Source: Alterinioella nitratireducens (lineage in GTDB: Bacteria > Pseudomonadota > Alphaproteobacteria > Rhodobacterales > Rhodobacteraceae). From it: 64,000 nt of DNA. The stretch is from positions 430,001 through 494,000 of the forward strand of contig NZ_JABJVX010000002.1 in assembly GCF_013155465.1 (NCBI RefSeq), given 5' to 3'. Positions 1-10,902 of the stretch are shown one piece after another. Under the pieces are notes generated by a model, which saw only the letters and a list, made by a program, of their open reading frames with translations, made no database searches and was not told where the DNA came from. Every line of letters starts with the position of its first letter. Positions within the stretch are counted from its first letter, which is position 1. Position numbers and translations under genes: made by a program.

Positions 1-2490
<2,490 letters not shown>

Positions 2491-2580
2491 GATCCAGTAG
2501 AAGCCAGACTTCTGCAGGTTGAAAGCAGGTTACTACACCACACACCATCAAAGTCGTAATTGACTTGGACTTTGGATTTT

Positions 2581-2600
2581 CACCGCGCGCAAGCGCGGTG
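2581..2600 (+). other. 23S-5S spacer hairpin
   Basis: The spacer between 23S and 5S RNA holds a perfect 8-bp stem, CACCGCGC and GCGCGGTG, closed by a GCAA tetraloop. It probably takes part in precursor rRNA folding and processing. There is no T-tract after it, so it is not a terminator. Confidence 0.6.
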
Positions 2601-2617
2601 GGGATGTTTCTTTCTCG

Positions 2618-2735
2618 GTTTGGTGGTCATAGCGCGAGCAAAACACCCGATCCCATCCCGAACTCGGCAGTTAAGTGCCGTCGCGCCGATGGTACTGCGT
2701 CTTAAGACGTGGGAGAGTAGGTCACCGCCAAACCT
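2618..2735 (+). rRNA. 5S ribosomal RNA
   Basis: About 118 nt that fold as a 5S RNA: the 5' end GTTTGGTGGTCATAGCG can pair with the 3' end CACCGCCAAAC. The internal segments CCCGATCCCATCCCGAAC and GGGAGAGTAGGTC are typical of bacterial 5S. It follows the 23S gene by about 130 bp, the standard rrn order. The ends are good to a few bases. Confidence 0.95.
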
Positions 2736-2784
2736 AGCAAGAAACATTCCGACGTATCCCTCTGACGATGATCATACGGAACCA

Positions 2785-2806
2785 GCGCCCCTCGGGGCGC
2801 TTTTTT
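2785..2806 (+). terminator. rho-independent terminator of the rrn operon
   Basis: A perfect 7-bp GC stem (GCGCCCC, loop TC, GGGGCGC) is followed directly by six T residues, about 50 bp after the 5S gene. It should end rRNA transcription before the downstream membrane-protein gene. This also argues against the long upstream start at 2768 for that gene, because the hairpin would fall inside its coding region. Confidence 0.85.
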
Positions 2807-2947
2807 CGTTTCTGGCATCATGTTTGTGGCCAATGCGCACCTTGTCTCCGGGCCTTTCCGATCTCGCCGATTGCCATATCCCCGGCAGTCCGCAAGAACG
2901 GTGGGCAAACCGCCTTGCGCGGGCGTGCGACAGGTGGCGGGCAAGTC

Positions 2948-4192
2948 ATGAACAGCAGAACCGAGACGGCCACGATCGCCGTCGCCCTGAGTGCCCTCAC
3001 CGGCTTGATCCTTTTCCAATTCTGGAACACCTGGGCCGCGGATCTGAGTGCCATATACCTCGCCGCGCGGTCCTATGGCCTGGGGCAGGAGGGGGTGATC
3101 TATCTTGCCCCGCCCGGCTTCTTCGGGGGCTCCGCCTCGCCCGAGTGGGAGCGGATGGTCGCCGCGCTTGGGTTCGAGGGCGAGGTCGCGTTTCCCTATG
3201 TCTACCCCCCGATCTGGGCCGCGCTCCTGTCCAGATTCGCCCTCTCTGTTGGACCACTGGCCTTCTTCAACACCGTGCTGGTGATCCACACCGCCGCCCT
3301 GATCGGTTCCGTCTTCCTGGCCTGGCGCATCGCGGATCGGCCCCGCGCGTCGCTGGCCACCTGGGTCGCGCTGAGTCTTCTGATCATCGTCCTCAGCAGG
3401 CCGTTCTTCGTCGCCTTCTGGCTGAACCAGCCGCAGATCCTGGTCACCTTCGTGGTGCTTCTGGGGTTCGAGCGCTACCGCCAGGGCCATTCCGTTTCGG
3501 CGGGCATGGTCCTGGGGCTCGCCGCAGCGCTCAAGCTCAACCCGGTCATCTTCGGTGTCATCTTCCTGATCGACCGGAACTGGAAGGCGGCGGGGGCGAT
3601 GGCCGTGACCGGCCTCGCCCTGCTTGCGATCAGCATCCTGACCACCGGCATCGAGCTCCATCGCGACTTCCTCGAGCAGCTCTCCCGGGTGAGCGAGTAC
3701 GCCCTCCTGACCCCGCTGAACTACGGGCTGGACGGTCTGCTCCACCTGCTTCAACACGTCGCCGAATCCAACGGCCCCATTGGCAGCGGAAGGGGAAGCA
3801 TCTCGATCGTGGCCGCATCGCCGGTGATCCGCGGCATCGGTCTCATCGGCCTCCTCGCCGGGCTGGCAGTGGTCTGGTTCAAGGCCGTCTCACGACCCTG
3901 CCCGGACTTCCTCCTGTGGAAACTGCTCGCCGTCTGGACGATCTCGATCTTCTTCGGTCCCCTGGCCTGGAGCCACTACCTGATCGGCCCACTTCTGCTG
4001 CTGCCCGGCCTCCTGCTGACCCGCCCCACGCGATGGGGTACGCTCTGCATTATCGTTGCCCTTGTCCTTCTCTCCCACCCGGTCCAGTTGCTCTTCGTCA
4101 CGTCGGAGACCTTCTACCTGTGGCTGATGGCTGTCGGCGCCATTTCGCTGTGTTTCCTCATCCTGGCGGCCCTCTTGCGCCCGACGAGATGA
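2948..4192 (+). CDS. GT87/DUF2029-family membrane glycosyltransferase
   Basis: A 414-residue polytopic membrane protein with about ten hydrophobic segments. The family (glycosyltransferase 87, relatives of mycobacterial polyprenyl-phosphomannose mannosyltransferases) transfers a sugar from a lipid-linked donor at the outer face of the inner membrane. Supporting features are an acidic residue after the first membrane segment (AADLSAIY, about residues 30-37), a YPP motif near residue 86, the KLNP motif and the late WSHYLIGPLLL segment. The start ATG at 2948 was chosen over 2768 because the rrn terminator lies between them and an AGGTGG ribosome site precedes 2948. It sits alone between the 5S gene and the fMet tRNA gene. 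The sugar and acceptor cannot be read from the sequence. Confidence 0.75.
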   Translation: MNSRTETATIAVALSALTGLILFQFWNTWAADLSAIYLAARSYGLGQEGVIYLAPPGFFGGSASPEWERMVAALGFEGEVAFPYVYPPIWAALLSRFALSVGPLAFFNTVLVIHTAALIGSVFLAWRIADRPRASLATWVALSLLIIVLSRPFFVAFWLNQPQILVTFVVLLGFERYRQGHSVSAGMVLGLAAALKLNPVIFGVIFLIDRNWKAAGAMAVTGLALLAISILTTGIELHRDFLEQLSRVSEYALLTPLNYGLDGLLHLLQHVAESNGPIGSGRGSISIVAASPVIRGIGLIGLLAGLAVVWFKAVSRPCPDFLLWKLLAVWTISIFFGPLAWSHYLIGPLLLLPGLLLTRPTRWGTLCIIVALVLLSHPVQLLFVTSETFYLWLMAVGAISLCFLILAALLRPTR

Positions 4193-4239
4193 GGGCTCCG
4201 GCCACTGGAAAATCTTGGCGGAAATCTCGGCTTTGGCCC

Positions 4240-4268
4240 TTGCACCCACCCCGCAGACCGACTAAATA
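4240..4268 (+). promoter_or_regulatory. sigma-70-type promoter for tRNA-fMet
   Basis: TTGCAC at 4240-4245 and TAAATA at 4263-4268 are separated by exactly 17 bp. The predicted start is about 4275, a few bases before the tRNA 5' end. This gives the tRNA its own promoter, consistent with its separation from the rrn operon by a terminator and a protein gene. Confidence 0.65.
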
Positions 4269-4279
4269 CCCGCTATTGG

Positions 4280-4356
<77 letters not shown>

Positions 4357-4383
4357 AATTCTTTCGTGTTTCCAGACGTTTAG

Positions 4384-4412
4384 ACGCCGCCCTCCGGAGC
4401 GGCGTTTGCGTT
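4384..4412 (+). terminator. terminator after tRNA-fMet
   Basis: A 7-bp stem ACGCCGC (4384-4390) and GCGGCGT (4399-4405), which can extend inward through CTCC and GGAG, is followed by a T-rich run (TTTGCGTTT). It lies 28 bp after the tRNA 3' end. It probably ends the tRNA transcript and shields the opposing mcrC gene. Confidence 0.65.
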
Positions 4413-4459
4413 TGAGCTATCCGTGGAAGCACTGTGGAAGCAAGAGGGGCCGAAGTCCT

Positions 4460-5743
4460 TCATACCGCTTCGTAAATCGGTTCCTGCGATGACCGTTGCT
4501 TCCAGTGCCGCTCGATCGGGATCATCGCATCGATACCGGCCGGGATCCCGCTGCCAAAGGCGAGCTCTCGAACATCGACCGCGACGACATCCAGTACCGG
4601 CCGCTCTTCGGTCATGAGCACGAACTCGGTGATCCTTCCTGGCGGGCAGTCCCTTGAGGCCGGGTAAACGAGCGTGAGTCGCTTGCAGCGGTAGCGACTG
4701 GCGTAGGCGTTCATCTGATACGCGTCGCCGCTCGAGACGCCAAAGTTCGCTTCGCCGAGATCGAGACGCTTCCATTTTGCATCGAGAATCGCGACGGTCT
4801 CAAATTCGCTCTGAATGGTGATGTCGGGGCGCAGCAGGAAGCCCGCCGTCGCGAGGTTCTTCACAGGGCTCTGCAGTCCTACAGAAAGGCGACCACCATC
4901 CTGCGCCTGACAGGCGTGCCGGATGCGCAGCCCAAGAACCGTCTCGAAGAGCTTTTCCATGTTGAACAGCAAAGCCGAACCAACTGCATCGCCGGTGCGA
5001 ATATCCGGGTACAGGCCTGACAGGAGCCAGTGGGCCCGCGCAAACACCGGCTCCCAGTGTCGGATGGTCCGATCAAACCGCAGGGCATCGACGTCGCGAG
5101 ACGTGATCCTTCGATCGCTCACCTCGTCAAAGCGGTGGAGAAACGCCGCCACCATCGCCCGGGTCCTCGGGCTCAGCGCGAATCCGAGAAGAATCCGGAG
5201 GACGCCCTTCAGCGTTTGATTGTATGGGTTGTCGATGCTGCGTTCGTCGAAGCGACAAAGCAGATGAGAACGGTCGAATGCGTTCGCGCGGAGATGTTCG
5301 GTCAGCTCGAGCCGTCCGCGGATGGCGTTGAGGTTCTCCGTCCTCTCCGAGTACCGGGCAATGGCCCCGCCTCGGAGAGCGGATTTCACCTGGCCGCAGA
5401 AATCCTCGATAAAGACGTCGAGGAGGTGGCTGTGCTGCTGCGCGAGGCCGGCATCGCCCACGCGCTTTGATCCAAGCTGACCTGCGCGCGCAAGCATGGC
5501 CACCAGCAGGCCCCGCATGTCTTCGCTGCCATGGTCGATCTTGGGAAGCACCTCGATCGCCAGCTGATCGGTTTGCAGGACCCCGCAGAACGGCCCGAAC
5601 TTCAGCGTGCGGTGGCCCCACGCGAGTGTGCCCGCCGGAAGCCGTCCGGCGAGTTTCACGATACCTTCTGCCTCGTGCTCGCTGATATCGCCACCCGAAC
5701 CGATGCTGACGGCCTCCCTTTCTCGGACGGTCAGGCGTCTCAT
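4460..5743 (-). CDS. mcrC: McrC, nuclease subunit of type IV restriction system
   Basis: A 427-residue McrC-family protein. McrC docks on the McrB AAA+ ring and supplies the PD-(D/E)XK nuclease that cuts modified DNA. The C-terminal nuclease core is visible: D307 in LLRPDITI, D321-A-K323 in ILDAKWK, and a downstream QMNAYA with Q343. The N-terminal 250 residues are the McrB-binding region. Its ATG overlaps the mcrB stop by 4 bp, so the two are translated as one unit. It is the last gene of the minus-strand set and faces the tRNA-fMet terminator. Length is close to that of McrC proteins of the EVE-type systems. Confidence 0.9.
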   Translation of the reverse strand: MRRLTVREREAVSIGSGGDISEHEAEGIVKLAGRLPAGTLAWGHRTLKFGPFCGVLQTDQLAIEVLPKIDHGSEDMRGLLVAMLARAGQLGSKRVGDAGLAQQHSHLLDVFIEDFCGQVKSALRGGAIARYSERTENLNAIRGRLELTEHLRANAFDRSHLLCRFDERSIDNPYNQTLKGVLRILLGFALSPRTRAMVAAFLHRFDEVSDRRITSRDVDALRFDRTIRHWEPVFARAHWLLSGLYPDIRTGDAVGSALLFNMEKLFETVLGLRIRHACQAQDGGRLSVGLQSPVKNLATAGFLLRPDITIQSEFETVAILDAKWKRLDLGEANFGVSSGDAYQMNAYASRYRCKRLTLVYPASRDCPPGRITEFVLMTEERPVLDVVAVDVRELAFGSGIPAGIDAMIPIERHWKQRSSQEPIYEAV

Positions 5744-8025
5744 TCCGGCGGCTCGTAGATCTTGCGGATTGCGTCCGGTGTGATCTCGTCTTCCCGAATG
5801 ATCTCGAACGCCTCGCCGTCCCCGATTTCGGTCGGGTCCGCCTTTGGAAAGAGCACGGCAGCACTCTGCGCGCGCGCCCGGACCAACTGCAGCTCCTCCT
5901 CCACGGCCTGGTCGGCGAGGACGTATCGGATTTGCCGCCAGTCGTCGTAGAACGCCTCTTGCAGGAACGGCAGTATCTCCCGCGAAAATACACGACGCAG
6001 CTCGTCGAAGGACTTCACATGGTAAAGGTAGCTGTGGCCGAGGGTCTGGTCGCGATGCAGCAGGCGGGACAGGCGGGAATTTATGGCCTGCAGAAGCTGA
6101 CGCAGGTCGATCGCGTTGCCCTCACCGTCATCGATCGATTCAAGCAGTTCCGGCTTCGGGGTGAGTTCCTCGAACCGGAACCGGCGCCGCAAGGCGCTGT
6201 CGAGCAGAGCGATCGAGCGGTCCGCGGTGTTCATAGTGCCGATGACGTCGACATTCGCGGGCACACCAAAACGCTCACCAGAGTAAGGGAGCGTCACTTC
6301 CAGGCCCATGCAGCTCGCCAAGCGGTTTCCCGAGGCACCTATGCGGATGCGCTTGTCCACTTCGACCAGCGTAATCAGCTCGCCGAAGATCTTGGCGACA
6401 TTTCCGCGATTGATTTCGTCGATGAAGAGGGCGAACCGCTTGTCCGGCGCGCGCCGGGCCCGATCGCAGAGCCGCTTCAACACCCCTGGCCGCACCTCGT
6501 AGGTGACGGCCCCGTTCTCCGTGACCGGGCGAATGCCCTCGACGAAGTCCTCGTACGCGTAGCTCTGATGAAACGTCACGAACTCGAAGCGATCACCGGC
6601 CTCGTCCTGGTATCGCGGCAGGTAATCGTTCTTGAGGCGGTGGGTCTTCCCGGTCCCGGGCGGGCCGTAGAGAATGAGGTTCAGGGGCGGCGTGAGTTTC
6701 TTTGGAGATGCATCTCCAGAACCGGTGTCGTCCCCCGGCGGAGTAGCGCCCGATGCAATAGGTGAAAGCGCCTTCCATAAGCGCTCCAGGGTCCGGGCAG
6801 CCTTTGCCTTGATCTCGATTCCGGAAGACTGCGGGTTCCATTCCTGGCCGGGCTCGCGGTTTTGCAGCTGTTCCAGAGGGACGATTTCGTCCGACGTTGC
6901 ATCGCGGACGGAGTCGAATGCCACGTCAACGAAGCGCGTCGTCTCTCCGGCGTCGGCCCGGGCCTGTTCCCAGTGGTCGGCTTCATAGGGCGCGCGCGTG
7001 ACCTTTCCAACTGCAACGACTCCTTTCGGAGGGCTGCCGGTGCGGATCAGAAAGACGCGGTCACCCTCGCGCGGCTTGCTCGAGCTGCAGCGCCATCGGT
7101 TGTCGGCCTTCTCCCCGCTGATCGTCGTGGCGCGGTCGGCCGCGAGTGTGTCCCAGGTCCATCTGGAGGGATTCCAGCTGAGTAGCCAGTTCTTCGTCTG
7201 GTTCTTCCACTGGGACTCGAACTCTTCCTGGTAGAAATCGATGTCCGAGCCATGCTCTTCTTCAAGTCTGCGGCGCAGCTCGAGCAGAGCGCGGTCGATC
7301 TCGACAGTGCTCCACTTCTTGATCTCCTTCTCCGGCGTATCTCCGAAGCCGGCGAGGATCTGGCGCTTGTCGCCCTCAGAACTGATCCGTTCGAAGGTAT
7401 CGGGAAACAGCAGGTGTGGCAGGATGTGGATCAGCTGTCGGTGCCGCGCCTCTGGAAGGCTGCTCAACCAGCCGGAGAATGCCCAAGGATCCGAAGCGAT
7501 CTGCTCGCGCTCGGAGCCATCGCGAGCCGTGAAATCCCGCAAGGCGCCGATGAGAAAGACCAGCTCGCGCCACCGGTGCGTGTTGTATGCGGTGCCGGCC
7601 GACCCGATGCCTTCGAGAACGCCGTCTGCCAGGAGTGGGTGGGTCGCGTTCAGGTCCTCGCCCGACCACGACCAGATCTCCAGTACGTTCTCGCGTTTCT
7701 TGGCGGCGCCGACGTTCGACGGGAAGAGCAGCATAAGCCACAGGCTCTCGGCCATCAGCTGGCGGCAATCAGGGGAGCCCTCCGAGAGCTGCACCTTCAA
7801 TTTTGAGAGAAAATCACCCTCGCCGGCATCGAGGTTCTTGACGAAACGCTGGTCCAACTCGTCCAGCAGTTTCCGCGATAGAAGTTCCTTGCCGTCCGCG
7901 AATACGGCCAGCCCCGCCGTGAGCGATGTATCGCGCCATTTCCGAGCAGCGTTGTAAATGGGTTCGACGTGGTGATTGGGATTATACCTTGACAAAGTGT
8001 TCACTTTCCCTGTCGGCGGATGCAC
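5740..8025 (-). CDS. mcrB: McrB with EVE reader domain, GTPase motor of type IV restriction
   Basis: A 761-residue McrB-type AAA+ protein. The C-terminal motor has Walker A GPPGTGKT (454-461), Walker B FIDEINRGN (about 534-542), the McrB signature MNTADRS (598-604) and the LLDSALRRRF sensor. Residues about 279-415, beginning NWLLSWNPSRWTW and containing GDRVFLIRTG, look like an EVE/PUA-like domain. EVE domains bind modified bases, so this is probably the part that recognises modified cytosine. About 275 N-terminal residues are not assigned. The start is GTG at 8025 with a poorly spaced ribosome site; GTG at codon 9 is a possible alternative. It is followed by mcrC with a 4-bp overlap. Confidence 0.88.
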   Translation of the reverse strand: MHPPTGKVNTLSRYNPNHHVEPIYNAARKWRDTSLTAGLAVFADGKELLSRKLLDELDQRFVKNLDAGEGDFLSKLKVQLSEGSPDCRQLMAESLWLMLLFPSNVGAAKKRENVLEIWSWSGEDLNATHPLLADGVLEGIGSAGTAYNTHRWRELVFLIGALRDFTARDGSEREQIASDPWAFSGWLSSLPEARHRQLIHILPHLLFPDTFERISSEGDKRQILAGFGDTPEKEIKKWSTVEIDRALLELRRRLEEEHGSDIDFYQEEFESQWKNQTKNWLLSWNPSRWTWDTLAADRATTISGEKADNRWRCSSSKPREGDRVFLIRTGSPPKGVVAVGKVTRAPYEADHWEQARADAGETTRFVDVAFDSVRDATSDEIVPLEQLQNREPGQEWNPQSSGIEIKAKAARTLERLWKALSPIASGATPPGDDTGSGDASPKKLTPPLNLILYGPPGTGKTHRLKNDYLPRYQDEAGDRFEFVTFHQSYAYEDFVEGIRPVTENGAVTYEVRPGVLKRLCDRARRAPDKRFALFIDEINRGNVAKIFGELITLVEVDKRIRIGASGNRLASCMGLEVTLPYSGERFGVPANVDVIGTMNTADRSIALLDSALRRRFRFEELTPKPELLESIDDGEGNAIDLRQLLQAINSRLSRLLHRDQTLGHSYLYHVKSFDELRRVFSREILPFLQEAFYDDWRQIRYVLADQAVEEELQLVRARAQSAAVLFPKADPTEIGDGEAFEIIREDEITPDAIRKIYEPPE

Positions 8026-8088
8026 CTTCTGTACTCACATCGTGCATACCAAAATTTGCGTGATATTTTTTGTCCCTGCATGGCCTTT

Positions 8089-10800
8089 TCAAATCGACCA
8101 ATCCTCTCCGAAGTGATGCGAGAGCGGTTCGATCTGCTCTGGAACTTGGCTTTTGAAGGTTACCCCCAGATAGGTTGCAGCACGCGTTGCCCCCACATAA
8201 AGGTATTTTGAAAATAGATCAGGATGCTTGGAGACCGTTTGGTCGAGGTCGACAAAGAAGACAGCTTCAAACTCCAAGCCTTTGATGTGCCGAATGTTGA
8301 ATACTCGTACATCCCGGTCGTTGCCGACAACCTTTCCGTCCTTACAGGCGACAGCAGAAAGGTTGATCTCTTCCAGCCGATCGTTGAGTTCCAGAGCCAG
8401 CGGTTCCACCTGCTCTTCTTCATTCACCAAAACGGCAATTGTCGTGGCCTTCTGAACCATTCGATCGATCTCGTGAATGCGCTTGGTTAGCCATGCTGCG
8501 ACGGCAGAGTTGTCGCCGAGGCTTGCATGCCAAACTGGAGGCAATCCCTCAGCATCGAGGCGGTCGGGCAGGACGATGTCATCTGCCTGAGAGCCGCCGA
8601 TGGTGGCAATTTGCTTTGCAAGATCAACAAGGCGTCGGCTTTGGCGGTATGAAACTGTAATAGATTTGCGTTCGATATTCTCGCCTATCCAGTTCAGCGC
8701 TTCATTCGATTTGAGGCCCCAAGAAGTCAGTCGTTGATTTATGTCCCCACAAAGAAAGAGCGAGCCGGTCAATGGATGCGCGAGCTCGTTCATGCAAGCG
8801 AGCTGGACCCGCGAAAAGTCGGTTGCCTCATCGACGAGAACCTGTGCCCTTTGAATGTATCGTATGGATGCGAGTGGCCCTGCTGCTGGAAGTTCCAGCC
8901 CGGTTCGGCTGCGATAGTTGTTCAACAGCTCGTTGGCGATCTGGAGCGTCGCCAGGATCACAAGGTCAAGTTCTTGCCAGTGGATATCCGACGCCTTGGC
9001 GGGCGTCGCCTCGTACCACCGTTCTACCTTCGTCATTTCGCTGCGGAAGCGCTTGTATCTTGTCGGGATCCCACGGAGGAAAAGCCGTTCAAGGCGCTCG
9101 AACCTCCTTAGTCGTGACTGTTCGACTAACAGCTTCCCAAGCTCCGAAATCTCGGCATCGGCTGGGATGCGGTCCGGACCCAGCCACTCGAGAAGCAAGC
9201 CATCTTGCGACTTCTCCGAGACGCGACGTCGCGCCCGCCGGGCCTTTGCCAAAGACTTCAGGGCACGTTCAAAACGCACCAAGGCTTGCTGCCGGCTGAC
9301 TGGACGACCGGCTTGCGGCGCACTGGCCTGTTCCTCTTCGTCCTCTAGCGCGGCTTCGAGTTCGTCATCCTCGTCCGCGTCTTGTGGATCTGCGGCGAGC
9401 TGCCGGGAGATTTCTCGGCGAAGGAGGTCGGGGAAGTTGCGATCGGCATGAGTGAGAGCGTTGCGCGCTCGCGTGAGAATGCGGTTGATTGCCTCGGTCC
9501 GTGAGGAAATTGCCTCCCGGATTTCGGGAATAAGTCTGGCGACACTCTGCATCGTATGCGCATAGAAATCACGACGAGGCCTATTAAATACTTCCCCCAA
9601 CAACTCCCCAATTACGCTCAGATCCGGTGCGTCACTCTTCGCCAACAGATCTGCATCTGCACGCAGTTCGTCCGCAACTGAGGCGTCGATGTACTCTCGA
9701 AATTCATCATACCATTGAGCCTCGTCCAGCACTTCAGACTTGAGGTAGTCCTGCGTACGTCGTTCGACGAACGGACCAGTTCCCGCGCTCGTTCGCAGCA
9801 AGCCAAGCTCCTCGCGCGCCAGCTCACGGCGAAACTCGTCCCAAGTCCGGATGTGCCCGTCACTTGCGGCCAGACCTTCCTTGTTGAACGCCTCCTTTAC
9901 ATATTGCCTAAGCAGCTCGGTCGGAGAGAACAGTATCCAGCTGCTCTCATGCGGCCTGCCCGTTTCTTCCTCCACTTGTCGGATGAGTCGCGTCTCTTCC
10001 CCCGACTCTTCAAGCGCCTGCCGGTCCGTCTTCTGGCCAAGGCGTCGGATGAGCGTTGTGGTTTTACCTGTTCCCGGTGGCCCAGAGAGGAAGCAACGAC
10101 TGTTGATGGGCATCCGAAAGATCTCATCCTGGTGCCGATCAAGAATCGGCTGATCACGCAGGCCCATTTGCGTGAGGATCGCGCGGCGCACGCCCTCTAC
10201 GATGTTCGCGTCAGTTTCGTCGTCCCAAAGCGCCTCAAGGTCGCCCTCTTCGATGTGTGCGCTCGGTTCCAGTAGCTCACGCAGCGACCCAACGGTGAAG
10301 CGCCCGAGGCTCCGTATGTCGATCTCCGTGTCCTTGGCGTCCCACTGTCCCTGCTCGCGTTGTGGCTTGAGGCGCGCAGAGCTATCGACCAGAAGGTCTC
10401 GCTCGGTGCTGCCGATGCGAAATGTGCCTTCATCGCCAGCTGCCAGGGATGCGATGCGACCCAGTGGTGCCCTGTAGCTCGCAATCTTGAAGCCGGGTAT
10501 TGAACGGGGAGTGCCGCGAGTGATGAAGATGGTCTCTTGTTCATCTTTTTCGTCGATGAAGTGTATGCGCGCGATGACAGGCTGCTCGATCAGTGCAGCA
10601 AGAGCGTCCATTTCTGCATCTGCGACTTTCCCGAGATGGCTCACCTGCTGCGGACTGTTGAGTGTATTAATGCTTGCAAACGCACTGGCGTCGCTCTTCC
10701 GGTGCGATGTCCGTGCCGCCTCTGCGTCACCGGCCACCTTTTCAATGCAGGTCAGCGAGTCTCTCGCGATATCGGCAAGGACGGCCTCCTTGTTATTCAT
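8089..10800 (-). CDS. UvrD/Rep-like SF1 DNA helicase
   Basis: About 903 residues. SF1A helicase motifs appear in order: Walker A GPPGTGKT (about 240-247), Walker B VDEATDFS with DEAT, GDINQRLTSWG (motif III), SYRQSRRL (motif IV), IRHIKGLEFEAVF (motif V) and YVGATRA (motif VI). A charged, Asp/Glu-rich insert of about 150 residues lies between motifs Ia and II. The N-terminal 200 residues resemble the accessory part of HelD-like helicases. The second of two close ATGs, at 10800, was chosen because GGGAG lies 6 bp upstream. It sits 64 bp upstream of mcrB on the same strand and may be co-transcribed. A link to McrBC function is only positional. Confidence 0.82.
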   Translation of the reverse strand: MNNKEAVLADIARDSLTCIEKVAGDAEAARTSHRKSDASAFASINTLNSPQQVSHLGKVADAEMDALAALIEQPVIARIHFIDEKDEQETIFITRGTPRSIPGFKIASYRAPLGRIASLAAGDEGTFRIGSTERDLLVDSSARLKPQREQGQWDAKDTEIDIRSLGRFTVGSLRELLEPSAHIEEGDLEALWDDETDANIVEGVRRAILTQMGLRDQPILDRHQDEIFRMPINSRCFLSGPPGTGKTTTLIRRLGQKTDRQALEESGEETRLIRQVEEETGRPHESSWILFSPTELLRQYVKEAFNKEGLAASDGHIRTWDEFRRELAREELGLLRTSAGTGPFVERRTQDYLKSEVLDEAQWYDEFREYIDASVADELRADADLLAKSDAPDLSVIGELLGEVFNRPRRDFYAHTMQSVARLIPEIREAISSRTEAINRILTRARNALTHADRNFPDLLRREISRQLAADPQDADEDDELEAALEDEEEQASAPQAGRPVSRQQALVRFERALKSLAKARRARRRVSEKSQDGLLLEWLGPDRIPADAEISELGKLLVEQSRLRRFERLERLFLRGIPTRYKRFRSEMTKVERWYEATPAKASDIHWQELDLVILATLQIANELLNNYRSRTGLELPAAGPLASIRYIQRAQVLVDEATDFSRVQLACMNELAHPLTGSLFLCGDINQRLTSWGLKSNEALNWIGENIERKSITVSYRQSRRLVDLAKQIATIGGSQADDIVLPDRLDAEGLPPVWHASLGDNSAVAAWLTKRIHEIDRMVQKATTIAVLVNEEEQVEPLALELNDRLEEINLSAVACKDGKVVGNDRDVRVFNIRHIKGLEFEAVFFVDLDQTVSKHPDLFSKYLYVGATRAATYLGVTFKSQVPEQIEPLSHHFGEDWSI

Positions 10801-10902
10801 GCTCATCTCCCTATCCGTCGAACTCGAATTTTGACCTGCCACACGATAAGAGCGCTGCCAGGTCGTGGTGCAATTGGTGCGAGCAATAAAGTGCTTGCAA
10901 GA

